A stretch of DNA of 64,000 nt from Calliopum simillimum (GCA_951812925.1 OX638368.1:118505309-118569308), one strand, 5' to 3'. Numbered from the stretch's first letter, positions 23,665-35,871 are shown. Numbers and translations: made by a program. Notes: a model not told the origin generated them from the sequence alone.

Positions 23665-26600
23665 TGTAATGAGAGGTAAGCTTAGACGTGGCACGCTGGC
23701 TAGAGTTTTGCTCGGCTTGAGCTCGCCGGAAATTGCGGGGATCTTTTTCGTCTAATTCCACTACATTTAAAATTTATTGCGTGCCAGAAATAACCAAAAC
23801 TAACAAATGAGAAAAAGAATGGAAAAAAAAAAACAGTTTGTAGAAAAAGGATGAATGAAGCAAGTGCAAAAGAAACACTAGACACTGACATAGATTTATA
23901 GTGAGTGGTATTTCTGCGAGCTTTAAATTTCAAAACGAATTCATTGGAAAGCCTGATGTTATTGCTTTCCTGGCGGCCCACCCTTGACTTAACCGTCCAC
24001 CGATGGCATCCATATCGCCATTGAAATAAATCCATGGATGCCCCTAATATTCTAAACCGGTCGACTGCAACTCACCTTAAACCATTATAAAAATATCTAG
24101 CAATCCATTTCAATTAAGCAGACGACTCAATATTTAAAGTTTAAAGAAAACATTACAAATTTTATTAAGAAATTAATTGAAAACTAAGTAAATCAATATG
24201 CTTATTGATACACTTACAATCACACATAACTAAATAAGGGTAAGTATATTCATAGGTAAGCATGAGGTAATGTAAGGAGTAAGGTAGGTAAGGTTACTGG
24301 TAAGACATAGGTAAGTATATAAGGTAAGTATGTAAGGTAGGTATATAGCACTTAAGGTATTTATAATAACAAATTATTATTTCACTTTTCTTTAACTTTT
24401 AATTTACAAATGACATTTTTAATCTTTTAATTTCTTTTTTTTTTTTTTTTTTAGATTTTACTTTAACAATTCAAATTTTTTTTTCTTTTTAGCAAAAAAC
24501 ATGTAATAATTATAATATATCTATATATAAGAAATATAAAATATTATAATTATGTTGTTAAATTCATTATTTAATTCTAATAATATTTATTTTTTTTGTT
24601 TAATTTATTTTCTCATAGGAACTTTCTTTTGTGGTTACATATTTTTTTTTATTCCATTAGATATTTATAGGACAGGCGAAAAAATAGACATTACATATAT
24701 AAGAAACAGAAAACGTCAATAAAGATCATATATAATACACACATAAGCCATTTGAATTTTATTTTAAATAATCAAGTATGCATATTAAAATTAAATTTAT
24801 AGTTTAGGTTTTTCTTTCTTTACTGCATTTCTTTCTCAAAAATCTGTCTTTTTAATTTTGTTTTAAACCTACTACCTAAGAACTGGGCGCCAAGTTACTA
24901 TGTATGTATTCTCCTTTAACTCCTAGGAGGAGCATAGGGCCAATATGAAATCTCTCTCGCAAGGGATCGTGACAAATGGAGAGCCAAGTTACTAACTGTA
25001 GTATTTTGTTTTTTTATTTAGATTTCAAAAAGAAAAAGAAACCCTTTACATTACAAAAAAAAAAAATCCTTAGTTTAAATTTCTATTATTTTTGAGCCTG
25101 CCTAATGTTTCTTTTTGTTTTCTTTTGTTTCTCTTACGTCATATGGTTATATTATAAGTTTTCAAACATTTAATTTCTAATTGAATCTGAAGCTTATCGC
25201 TTTTAAATCAAAAAAAAATACTGAATATTAAATTTTCTTTTCGAAACTCCCTAATCTAGGAAATTTCCTTTTTTTCTTATTTTTATCATTTCCTTTTTTT
25301 TCAACAATTCAAATTCATATACTTATTTTATTATTTTTTCTATTTAATTAATCATATATTTTGTTTTTTTTTTATTATATTTTTTTCTTTCTAGGTTTTA
25401 GGTTTTACTTGCGTGTTGTTGATGATCTTTGTTGCATAGTTGGTGAATGTTGAAACTTTGTAGTTGTTGTAGCTGTGTATTTTAGTAGTAGTAGTAATTA
25501 TTTTTCGTTGTTGGTGATTTGTAGCTGTTAGTTTGTTGTCCTCACTGGTGTTCTGATATTCTATGTTTTGTAGCTGTTTCTACACCAAGATGTGTTGTCG
25601 TAATTGTAAAGTTTTGTCGTAGTTGGTGATTTGCAGCTTTTAGATTATTCTGTTGGTGTTTTGTAGCTCAAATTTTTGTCGTTATTGGTGACTTGTAGCT
25701 CTGTTGAAATTCGTCTTCGCTGGTGTGTATCATTCGTCGTCGTTGGTGTCTTGTAGCTACGTTGGATTTTATCTTTGTTGTTGTTTTGTAGCTCAAATTT
25801 TTGTCGTTATTGGTGACTTGTTGCATTGTTGGAATTCGGTCTTCGTTGATGATTTGTAGCTGCGTCGAATTGGTGTTTTGTAGCTACGTTAAATTGGTGT
25901 TTTGTTGTACAGATTTTTGTCGTAGTTGATGTAGCGTTGTCGTAGTTGTTTTTGAACACTTTATTTTTATATGGCCTTTTTAGTTTTAACGTTTTTCTTT
26001 TTTTTCTTCTCTATTTTTAGGTTTTTTTCCATATATTTTTAGGTTTTTTCCATATATTTTTAGGTTTTTTCCATATATTTTTAGGTTTTTTTATATTTTT
26101 ATTTTTCTTTTTTTTTTCAGTGCAAAATATATGGGACACTTTTTGGCATAACACTTTTTTTTATATTTTCGTTTTTTTCTTCTAGCTCACTTGTTTTTCT
26201 GTTAGTACCCTTTTTTCTTTTTTATGTTATTCTGTTTCTGTGTTTTTACCGTAAAATTTATTTCGATTTTTATATTTTAGTTTTTTTTTTTAGAGTTACT
26301 TTTCGAGATTTTTTTGTTTCAAGTTACACACATAAAACTGTCTATTCTTTATAATTATGTATTTGAAGGATTTTGTGTTTCTATCACAATATATATATAG
26401 CTTTTTTAAGAAATTTAGGCCGACACGAAGTTGCTGTTAATATTATAAATAATTTTGCTTAGCGTAATGCGCAAATGAAACTATTAAGTATTGATTAATG
26501 TTGTCTGCAAACTAATGTAAAATACCGTCGATATAGTTGAGTAAATATGTTTTTTTTTAACTCGATGAAATTAAACTTTTTATTGTGCTTTACACGCAGA

Positions 26601-26912
26601 CACGACTTTTCTTAACACGCGGCGGCTACTCACCAAACTCGACTCTTGACGAGACCATGTTTCGTTGAATTTTTTGTTCTTTTTTTTTTTCTTTAAGTTG
26701 GCATCTTGCGTTTTGCTTTTATCGCCTGATCCCAAACAAAAAAAAAGATGGCTGTCAATTTGCTATCCCGCGAAGTTCAAATCCTACTCGTTCCATGATC
26801 ACTCTATTGTGAACCGTCCATCTCGCCCGATCTTACATCTGTCAACTTGGCCGCGTTCACACTGAACAATTTTAGTGCAGTAGTTGTCCAACTACTGCAG
26901 GTGTCCGCCACA
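23665..26912 (-). repeat. 5' LTR of the element (3248 bp)
   Basis: Collinear and nearly identical to 17909-21158, including the nested 83-bp non-LTR insertion, the terminal hairpin (26878-26901) and the tandem arrays. Confidence 0.88.
24900..24982 (-). repeat. 83-bp truncated non-LTR insertion, copy in the 5' LTR
   Basis: Same insertion as at 19145-19227, with the same GCCAAGTTACT duplication (24889-24899, 24983-24993). Confidence 0.85.
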
Positions 26913-27815
26913 CACCCAGGGTATATTCACTTTGTCCTTCCGTTTGTAACGCAGAGAAGGAGGCGTGGCAGATATAGAAAAGTATATATATTCTTGATCA
27001 GCGTCACCTCCTGAGTCGATATAGCCATGTCCGTCTGTCTGGCTGGCTGTCTGGGTGGCTGGCTGTGTGTTGAAATACACTTTTTGGGAAAACTGAGCAA
27101 GATAATTCAATGAAACTTGGTACACTGCCTTCGTCACCAAAGTTAGCTCGGGGGATTGAAAATGAGCGAAATCGGTCAACGGACACGCCTACCGCCCATA
27201 CAAAAAATATATTCAAAATGCAATTTTAGGAATTTTTTTTCACGACAATGCAACCAAAATACGCATTAATATTAAAAATTGTAAGCGCAAGCTCTGAGGA
27301 AAAACTAAGCAAATTCGGACAAGAGGGCGTGGCACCTCCCATATAAGCAAATGCTTAAAAACGCTATACTGAAAGCGTTTTTTGAAATATTCGAATCAAA
27401 TTTGACTAAGAATCATAAATGAAAGCTCTCAACAAAAATTGGGTGAAATCGGACAAGGGGGCGTGGTACCTCCCACATAAACAAGTTTCAAAATGCTATA
27501 CTGAAACAGTTTCTTGAGATAATCGAACCAAGCTTCACTCAAATACTAAATACTATAAATGCACGCTCTAAGCTAAAACTAGGCGAACTCGGTCAAGAGG
27601 GCGTGGCACCTCCTATATAAGCAAAAGCTTCAAAACGCTTTACTGAAAAAGTTTTTCACTCAGACAATAAAAACTATAAATGCAAGCGCTGAACAAATAC
27701 TGGGTGACCTCGGACAAGAGGGCGTAGCAACTCCCATATGAGCAAAATTTGAAAAATACTGCAGTGTAGGGTATTTAATGTTTGGCCAGGCCAAATTTTA
27801 CACCCTTACTAGTTT
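26913..27815. repeat. Dispersed repeat with a ~135-bp tandem array
   Basis: Starts GGGTATATTCACTTTGTCC and includes CGATATAGCCATGTCCGTCTG. Then come four units marked by GGGCGTGGCACCTCCCATAT at about 27328, 27464, 27601 and 27720. It ends GGCCAGGCCAAATTTTACAC and CCTTACTAG. The same array and the same end occur at 50060-50790 and 51180-52255. Overlapping open frames are not conserved between copies. Confidence 0.72.
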
Positions 27816-28769
27816 TTTCTCGGACACTAGTCTTGTAGCCTAGATTGTGACGAACAAAATGAGTGGTCGCACAATGTTTTTTGACAAAATCTTCTCGAGA
27901 TATCGACCACAGACTGAACCGCCATCCTGCCGTATTATTGTTCATTACCAGTCACTGGAGATATCTGCCGATTTTACGCTATTATCATTGGTTTTTGAGA
28001 TCCTACCTTGTACTTTCGATGTCGCTGGAGATGCTGGAACATTTATTTTCACGATAAAATGTAAGTGTTTCAATACATTCAAGATATTCCTATGATAACT
28101 TTCCCTAGTGGGATTTCCAATGAAAAGCAGAACTAGCTCTAAAACCTCGACATAATTTTTCCGCGCATGATTCATCTGGAGCTAGTGATTGATGTCCATC
28201 GCGGTTTTCTTCCGGAAAGGTGCCAATATCTCCCAAATTTTTCAGTGGAAGATATATAGCATCAATTCCACACCATCAGGTGAACTTTTTATGTAAACAG
28301 AACGCAATTTAGTTTATTACTGACAGAATACCAGCCAAATCTTATAATGACATTACTTTTGTCTTTATAAAAATTTTTAAAATTTAGTATGAAAATAAAA
28401 AAAAATATTGATGAAAGGTACAATTTTCGATCAAAAATGCGCCGAACTAAAGTTGAACGCAGAGGTATAGTTCCTTGGGCAAATATTCATAGAATTGAAT
28501 GAACTTTCACATAGGGGGGTAGCCGAGATCAGTTTTCAAATCGGCCCACCCTAATGTATATGCAATTGAAAATTTTTCCATTTATTTAGAAAAAATTAAT
28601 CAAAATATAATTTTTTATCAAAAAATGTATCTTTTTATCAGCAAAAATGTAACTTTCTCAAAAAAGCTCTGGCAACGCTGGTTACAATACTTCTCAATTT
28701 TCTACACAAGGGCCATAAGATGCTACATGTGTCAAAAATGTGTTGTATGTGCTAAATGAACACTCACCA
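27816..28769. other. No gene seen
   Basis: Short open frames at 27847-28175 overlap on both strands and show no domain. No repeat shared with the rest of the window is obvious apart from generic AT-rich sequence. Confidence 0.35.
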
Positions 28770-29469
28770 TACACTCAGGGAAAAATGCGGTTGTAAAATC
28801 AACTGTTTTACTGTCGATTCACTGTAACCATTAATTTGGTAAGTTCATTGTAAATACGACAACGTGACGTACATGGTTAGGTATTGTTCTTCTTTTCATA
28901 TGCATTCTAAACATGTAGCACGTCACAAGTGCCGCAATTCTTGCAAAGTTCAAAGAAAACGTGTGCGTGTGGTGCCGAAAAAAAAGTAGAATGGATAATA
29001 CCGAAGAGTACGAGGACGCTGAATACCTAACCATTGAAGAAGAAACCGATCCGGATGAACTTCTGAAACTTTTAAAAGTTTTTAAATTGTAAAATTTGTT
29101 TGCTACATTGGAATGTAGGTACATTTGTAATTTGTGAAATTATCATACACACATACATTCATAGAGCATCAAAAAATAGCGTCGTCGCTTTGTGTTCATG
29201 TTGTATTTTTTTATTCTGTAGATCATATGTATGTAAAAAATTTGTCAACTTATGAGCTTTAAATAAAAATTTTAAAGCATAACAGTGTAACAATTATTTC
29301 AAAATAAATACAAAATCAAAAGTAAATATTACTTGATTTGAATGCTAATCACTGTCAAAAAATCAATAGTTTTTCACAGTTGATTTGCCCTTGGCTCTAA
29401 ATCGTTACTGATATCTATTGAATATCTATTGAATCAACAGTGAAAGTTATCGTTTTTTCTCTGAGTGTA
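28770..29469. mobile_element. Element with TACACTCAGGGAAAAA-type ends, ~700 bp
   Basis: The left end TACACTCAGGGAAAAAT and the right end TTTTTTCTCTGAGTGTA are inverted copies of each other, with further inverted similarity inside (AATCAACTGTTTTACTGT near 28798; ATCAACAGTGAAAGTTAT near 29432). A short plus-strand ORF at 28991-29092 (MDNTEEYEDAEYLTIEEE...KLLKVFKL, stop) may be a leftover of an encoded acidic protein. No clear flanking duplication was found. Confidence 0.5.
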
Positions 29470-29502
29470 CAAACAAAATTTCACTTTGGTGACTAATAGC
29501 CT

Positions 29503-29622
29503 GTTTCCACCGAAGATTAAAAATTGGAATTAAGGCTATTTTCAGATTTAGTTGACGTTTAATGCATGATGAATGAGGTGAGTTGCGACTTAATCGCATT
29601 TAAAATCTCCGGTGGGAACAAT
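29503..29622. mobile_element. Small MITE, CTGTTTCCACCG ends
   Basis: About 120 bp starting CTGTTTCCACCGAAGATT and ending ATCTCCGGTGGGAACAATC. The inside (GATGAATGAGGTGAGTTGCG) matches, inverted, the sequence at 49465-49600 (CGTAACTCACCTCATTCATC). Probably two copies of one short family. Confidence 0.5.
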
Positions 29623-29963
29623 CTATTACACGCTTTTACACAATCTAATTAATGGGGTGCATGATACAATTAACAAGGTAACGTCAGTAACTGACACGTT
29701 TCTTGTTCTTCTTTTTTGGTAGCAAGTACTGTCAGAATTAACTAGCAAAACAACAACAATTTTGTTTTTGACATCTGTCTCTTTGTGCTCATTGAGTTTG
29801 TAGAAAAGTCCGAAATGTGGACATTTTCGCGGTTTTAATGTGCCGCTCCAAGATATTAAATAATTCAAAACCTCCGAAATCAGCTGATTTTGAATGATTG
29901 TTGTTTTTTTTTTACAGTTGGCGAAAACAAGCATTAAAAGATAACCAAAATTTGCAAAGCGAC

Positions 29964-32900
29964 ATGTCAACCACTGATAGCACGTTGCTAAAGGAAATTA
30001 TTTTAAATGCTTATAAACCAATAGTAATTCGTAACTTCAAATTGAATTGGAAATGCTTTGAACAAAGTTTAGAAGAGTGGTGTCAATTATTTGATAAATC
30101 TTCATTACAACTAAATTCATTTGAAAGCATATCAAAGAGCCATTGGAATGCACCACAGTGGGAACGAAATCGTTCTAAAGTTTATATGAGCTGTGAAGAT
30201 TTTTTAAAAGAATGTGATAAAGATCGAGAAAGATGGATTGGTATGAACTACAAAAGAGTCTCTGAAATACCAATAGCTTGCAAAGAAGGATTAAACTTTT
30301 TATGTTTTGGATTTCCACATGCTACAGATGATTGCAGTTTTTGGCTTTGTTCAAAAGGAGCTAATACTCCATGTCATTTTGATAGCTATGGCTGTAACAT
30401 TGTAGCACAAATATACGGAAGGTATTGTTGGCAATCATTTAAATAATGATTGTTTTTGAAGAGTATTATTGATCGTTTTTGTTATCTACAAAAAATAATC
30501 CATATGTGTACACATTGAAGTAACCGTTTAGAAGTTATTCAATAAAAACTTTTTTTTTGGTATTTTTGAATATCTTCTAAATGGTCACTTCAATGCTTAC
30601 ACATATGGCTTATGTTTTGTAGATTTTGTGATTCCCTACAAAATTGTTGCTGTTACTTTTTATCGTATGTCTTACCGTTTCAGAGATATCCTTTAAATAA
30701 CCATTATTTACGGTGTATACAGAATTCAATTATCTTTTGAAAGGTTTTTTAATATTTTTTGTACGACTCCTCGTTAAAGAGTATTCGTAATTTTAAGTGT
30801 AAGATATTTTAATATGAACTTATACAGTTTTTATATCGTCACTCTTAGGCCAGATTCACGAATGTGAAAATTATTGAATTTGAGAAATTGCTATATGAAA
30901 TTTTTTTAAATATTAAAATTATATGTAAATTTTGCTTCTTCGTGTTATAAACTTTGCATTTACTACTAAATCACCTCATACTTCTGGCATAACTTTATTG
31001 AACTATTTTGTACAAGAAAACCACATTAGTTCACTTTCGTGAATCTGGCCTAAGAGTGACGATATAAAAACTGTGCAGAACTTTTTAAATTGGGTTATCT
31101 CCTAAACTATAAGCTACACGAAAACATATTTTACATCTTTACATAGGAAATTTCCTGTGTTATAAAATTGTGGAGAAAAATTTTTCTGTAAAAGTTTGCG
31201 TAAGCGAGATATTTGCAAAAAACTGATTTTAGCGACCTTTGAGCTTGAATAACTTTTTATGCGCACAATGGACTTCAATGGACTTTTTTCACTTTATTCA
31301 TAATTAGGGTGCAGCACTGTTTTGCAATAATGGGCAAATTAATAGATGGATCAAAGGTTATTAGGAGCAGGCCTTATAACAAAGACTGCATACTTAGTTT
31401 TGGTCAAAATTCCCGAAAAGATGGCCCGCACGGAGCTTGAATGAAGGTCTAAACGATTAATTTTCTATATCTTTTGTTTTTTTCTCATTGCTCTACAGTT
31501 TGCCCTATGGAAGTCCCGGAAGAAGTTAAAATTTTTTGATTAAAAAAACGGTTTTTTCCTATAACTCAAGAAACAAGGGATGCACAAAAATTTTAGACCT
31601 CAATGAATTTAGGAAATCTGTTTTCCTATAGTTTTGCTTTCAAATTTTTATTCCAAAAGCAAACGGTTTCCCGCTAGAGGCCAAAATTTGTTAAAAACAT
31701 TTGTATATTATGAAAAAGCGACCTTTTTATGTTTTTGTTTTAAAATATACCCAAAATTTTGATAAGAAAATAATGAAAAAATCAAAAGCTTTCAAAAATG
31801 GTCTTCAAAATGGAAATCGGATTAAAATTGCGCGAGATATGACAATTCTTATATACTTCGTATTTTTCGAAAGGTGTGATTTTGGGTATTTTTGTTTCAT
31901 AGCGTATTTTGCAACCAAAACTTAAAATTTTTTTAAGCGTGCTACACTACGTCAAAGCGTTATAAACGGCAAATTTTTCAAGACCAAGAACGTCAAAATT
32001 AGTCTGTGGTTTCCTTGCAAATTTCAGCCTGAGACTTCGATATTTTTCAATTTTTGTCAAAAACGCCTTTTTTTGAGTATGAGAGACTGTATACCCTAAA
32101 AACCGTAAAAAATGTGCACAATCATGTGCCAAAAACTGAAGAAAATATAATTTGATTTATTTTGTTCCTCAAAATCATCTTTCCACAGCTAATAGTTTGT
32201 GCGCTTGAGGTCGGTTTTTGTGAAAAAAAACCAAATTTTTAAAAACTTTTGTTTTGAAGCAACATTTTTATATACTATTTCCAAAATTTACCCAAAATTT
32301 TTGTAAAAACCTTAAGAAAAAGTTAAGGGCTTTTGAACGTGGTCTTTCAAGTAGAAATCGGCTAAAATTTACACAGAGTATATATAAACAGCCAACTCTC
32401 GCGGAAATTTCAACCGATTTCTATTCTAAAGATCACGTTTGATAGCTTATGAATTTTTCTTGAGTTTCTTTCCAAAATTTTGAGAAAAGTTGTGAGGAAA
32501 AAAATTAAAAGGTCGCTTCAAAATAAAAATTTTTAAAAATTCGATTTTTTTATCACAAAAATCGGCCTCTAGTGCACAAACTGTTAGCTGTAGAAACAAG
32601 ACCTTCAAGAACAAAATATAGCAAATTATATATCCTACAGTTTTTGGGATATAATTGTGCACATTTTTTACGGTTTTTAGGGTATACAGTCTATCATACT
32701 CAAAAAAAGGCGTTTTTGACAAAAATTGGAAAATATCGGAACTCTCAGGCTGAAATTTGCAAGGAAACCACAGACTAATTTTGACGTTCTTGGTCTTGAA
32801 AAATTTGCCGTTTATTACGCTTCGACGTAATGTAGCACGCATTAAAAAATTTTAAGTTTTGGTTGCAAAATTCGCTGTGAAACAAAAATACCCAAAATCA

Positions 32901-35611
32901 CACCTTTACAAAAAATACGAAGTATATAAGAATTGTCATATCTCGCGCAATTTTAATCCAATTTCCATTTTTGAAAGCTTCTGATTTTTTCATTATTTTC
33001 TAATCGAAATTTTGGGTATATTTTAAAACAAACACATAAAAAGGTCGCTTTTTCATAATATACAATTGCTTTTAACAAATTTCGGCCTCGAGCGGCAAAC
33101 CGTTTGTATGTATGTATTTATTCTCCTTTAACTCCTAGGGCCAATATGAAACATCTCCATTCGTTGCGATCCCTTGCGATGACTTTGATCTCTTGCCACG
33201 ACTTTCTCGATTCTTGGATTTCCTTTTCCAGTTGGTTTTGGGTCTACCACGTGCTCTACTGCCTTGTGGATTCCACTCAAGAGCCTAGCGACAAACTTCG
33301 CTGTGTGGTTTTCGGAGAGTGTGACCATTGCATCCCCATTTGCGCAGCTTGACCTCGTTTGCTATAGCCCTCTGATTGCATTTTTGATGTAGCTCGGCAT
33401 TTGATATAGTGCGAGGCCACCAAATCTTTAGTATACGCCTTGAGTATTTGTTGACGAATTTGTTGGCAAACCGTTTACTTTTGGAGTAAAAATTTGAAAG
33501 CAAAACTATAAGAAAACAGATTTCCTACATTAATTGAGGTCTTAAATTTTTGTGCGTCTTTTGTATCTTAAGTTATAGGAAAAAAATCGTTTTTTGAATC
33601 AAAAAATTTGAACTTCTTTCGGGACTTCCATAGGGAAAACTTCACTGTAGAGCAATGAGAAAAAAACAAAAGATGTAGAAAATTTATCCCTTTCAAAGAT
33701 TTAGGATGAATTACTACCAATAATTAAAAAACTGTGAAAAAACAATGATTTTTGTCGTTTAGACCTTAATTCAAGCCCCGGGCGGGCCATCTTTTCGGGG
33801 GTTTCGACCAAAACTAAGTATGCAGTCTTTGTTTTAAGATCTTAATCTATGATAATTTTTGATGCACTTATTTTTTTTGAATTTTGCTGCACCCTATTCA
33901 TCATGCTTTAATAAAGACAATTTCGGTGAAAAAAATTCACTTGGAATTATTTCGCACAGCAGCTCTTTTTTTCGTCTAATTTTCCTGGGCTAAAAAGTGA
34001 TATAGCAATTCTACGGATTCTACATCGACAAATAAAACGAAAATGGCTATTTTTGTTTTGATTTTGTGAAGACTATTTCGTAACCGAAATTCGACCCTGA
34101 AAATCGATTAGCTCGTTGGGGACTGTCCATAAACTCCGTGACGCTCCTAGTGGGGATTCGAGCAAGCGTCACGCTTGGTGTACTTTATTTGTTTTTTATA
34201 TGAAGCTACCGTCACATAACGGGGGGGGGGTTCAATATAGCGAATTTTAGCGTCACGGAGTTTATGGACAGCCCCTTGACCGACTTAAAAACAAATTTTT
34301 CTGTATATTTGTACCCCAGTGGATAACTTTGCATAAAAAAAACCTGCAGTGGGAGGACATCGAAAATCCGAGCTTAAACTACTCATGATGGCTATGGATC
34401 ATTATGAGCACCAATTATATATTTTCCGAATGTGGTTTCAATCGGTTAGATCTTTCAGAAGTTAAACTATCACAAACATCCGCATAGCCTATTTCATATA
34501 CTTATACAGATAAAACCCTTTACACCATTCTGCAGATAATTTGGAAACAGCTGTACAAGAAAGGACACGGTGCCATATAGACAAATTGCCAAATTTAATA
34601 CAAAATTTGTGCAAATGCAAAAAAGATACATTATAATCAATGAAGTTTTTCTGTCCTGACTCCTTTGTAATGCAAAAAAAGTGAAAAAGCTAATTCTTAG
34701 GATATCAGCTTTATAGCGATTTCATATAAAAGCGAATGAACTGAAACTAATTCTTTTCCTTTTAGCGTTTAACTGTTTTAAAACTGTTTTCATTATTTTG
34801 TTTAACACAGAAAATCGTGGTTAATGTTTCCGCCAGACACGCCACTATCTGAAGTACGCATACCATATGAAGAATCCAGCGTCTACTGTTCAGAAAATTT
34901 TTATTCCCCAAAAACTATACCTGATCTACTCAAATATAAAGATTATGCTTACCATTGTATACTCGAGCCAAATGATGTACTTATTGTGCCACGCCATTGG
35001 TGGCATTTTGTAGAAAGCTTAGAAGTATCGTTGAGTGTTAACTCTTGGATAGCATTAGACTGTGATTTGGATTCACAAGTTGAAGAATGCATTGTTAAGT
35101 TTATAATAGAAAGTTTTGCTCTAAGGGAAACTGAAGCCACTCAAAAATATATACTCAATCCAAATCAAGTAAGTCGTCAAAGTAAATAAGTTGTAGACGG
35201 AAAATTTTAACTTGTTCTTGTTTTCTTTTTCAGTTAACCCAAATATCGGATGATGATGAATTATTTGCAATTTTTCAACATTTAATCAATTCCAAAAAAT
35301 TGCAGCAGGTATCATCAAAACATTCAATAAAAAAATATCCTTATCAATATCTGGACGAATCAGCGTTAACTGAATTAGTGAAAAACTTTTCTACAGCATC
35401 GTTCGTTGGACGACTATCGAATGAGGAGCTCAAACAAATTCTTACAAATAATTCTAATCGCTTTGATGATAAACTAAATGATTCCGTAGAATCGCCACTA
35501 AACTTTTTAAAAGAAATTTTAATAAATAGCATTTGCAATCCCTCGGTTATAGCACTTATCAAGCAAAAATTGTACCAACGCCTTAAAGTGGAAGAAACAA
35601 GTGGATTTTAA
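29964..35611 (+). CDS. HSPBAP1: HSPBAP1-like JmjC-domain protein
   Basis: Belongs to the Fe(II)/2-oxoglutarate oxygenase (JmjC) family; the HSPBAP1 branch is named for binding small heat-shock protein HSPB1, and its substrate is not firmly known. Exons 29964-30421, 34811-35168 and 35234-35611 give 397 residues; junctions are GT-AG and in frame (AG|A arginine, then phase 0). The cupin core has FWLCSKGANTPCHFDSYGC with iron ligands His138 and Asp140, then [20 protein letters not shown] after the splice, and NDVLIVPRHWWHFVESLEVS with the distal His218, followed by VNSWIALD. The C-terminal ~125 residues are helical and unassigned. Intron 1 is ~4.4 kb because of nested transposons. The start ATG at 29964 is the first in frame after a possible upstream splice acceptor at 29917, so a 5' exon is possible. 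Part of exon 2 is duplicated at 36084. Confidence 0.88.
30825..31077. mobile_element. Short palindromic MITE nested in foldback copy 3
   Basis: The ends are near-perfect inverted repeats, ACAGTTTTTATATCGTCACT then CTTAGGCCAGATTCACGAA, against their complement on the right. Length ~250 bp, no ORF. The outermost bases overlap host-element sequence that is itself similar, so the exact termini are uncertain. Confidence 0.6.
31305..33896. mobile_element. 2.6-kb hAT-like foldback, nested
   Basis: Ends are TAGGGTGCAGCA and its complement TGCTGCACCCTA. The 8-bp flanks TTCATAAT and TTCATCAT differ at one base. The arms are over 1 kb long and inverted: the minus-strand open frame at 31947-32132 (FLRFLGYTVSHTQKKAFLTK) mirrors the plus-strand one at 32572-32778, which shows palindromic structure and not two genes. 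A non-LTR fragment is inserted at 33106-33465. Confidence 0.78.
33106..33465 (-). pseudogene. 5'-truncated non-LTR retrotransposon, C-terminal tail
   Basis: The minus strand shows the conserved C-terminal tail of Jockey/CR1-type proteins, split over frames: KLRKWGCNGHTLRKPHSEVC, then WNPQGSRARGRPKTNW, then IKVIARDRNEWRCFILALG and a stop. It ends in a TACATACATAC tail. An 11-bp target duplication GCAAACCGTTT flanks it (33095-33105, 33466-33476). Frameshifts show decay. Confidence 0.85.
34118..34275. mobile_element. 158-bp MITE, GGGGACTGTCCATAAACTCC ends
   Basis: Terminal inverted repeats of ~28 bp (GGGGACTGTCCATAAACTCC then GTGACGCT) enclose CGTCACGCTTGGTG and a G10 run. One related single end lies at 10516. 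It sits in HSPBAP1 intron 1, right of foldback copy 3. Confidence 0.7.
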
Positions 35612-35871
35612 CCTGGTGTATTTATTTGTTCTCAAAAAGAATATTTTACTGTATATGATACATAAATATATAATTGGAATAATACAATAATAACATATTC
35701 TGCTGTTTTTAAATTCAATAGTAAGTGACATGATTTTTTTTTTTGTTTTAAATGCGTATAAACATAAATAAACCAATTTGTATTCGCAAATATAACAAAT
35801 AATATTGAAAAATGATTATAAAAAAAACATATTTTTTAGCGCCGCTCTGCATGCGTTTCCCTGTGTATTGC

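Larger units (their letters stand above)
17909..26912 (-). mobile_element. Non-autonomous LTR retroelement with 3.25-kb LTRs and a partial extra LTR
   Basis: Read on the minus strand: 5' LTR 26912-23665, a partial LTR copy 23660-22431, a tRNA-Lys-type primer binding site (22427-22410), an internal region down to 21159, and a 3' LTR 21158-17909. LTRs start TGTGGCGGACACC and end CTCTCATTACA. A 4-bp duplication CACC flanks the whole. The two full LTRs look almost identical, suggesting recent insertion. The internal region is only ~1.25 kb and shows no gag, protease, reverse transcriptase or integrase, so movement would need proteins from elsewhere. The layout fits large-LTR non-autonomous derivatives; the priming tRNA suggests a gypsy-group relative (inference). 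Confidence 0.85.
30446..33991. mobile_element. AGCCCAGG foldback element, copy 3, left-truncated and interrupted
   Basis: The right end (CACAGCAGCTCTTTTTTTCG, then TTTTCCTGGGCT at 33991) matches other copies, but the left terminus is missing: the similarity starts mid-arm near 30446. Two other elements sit inside it, a short palindrome (30825-31077) and a 2.6-kb foldback (31305-33896). All of this is in intron 1 of the HSPBAP1-like gene. Confidence 0.72.

Noticed and set aside
18044..24035. Repeated open frames MDLFQWRYGCHRWTVKSRVG
   Set aside because: Occur once per LTR copy with different ends and no domain; LTR sequence is not expected to code here.
29626..29970. 114-codon minus-strand open frame upstream of HSPBAP1
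   Set aside because: Overlaps the HSPBAP1 5' region and has no recognised domain; only its KIVVV-like piece is noted as similar to 36400.
31701..32842. Several open frames (FLRFLGYTVSHTQKKAF and others)
   Set aside because: Mirror-image frames in the arms of a 2.6-kb palindrome; no homology to a protein family.
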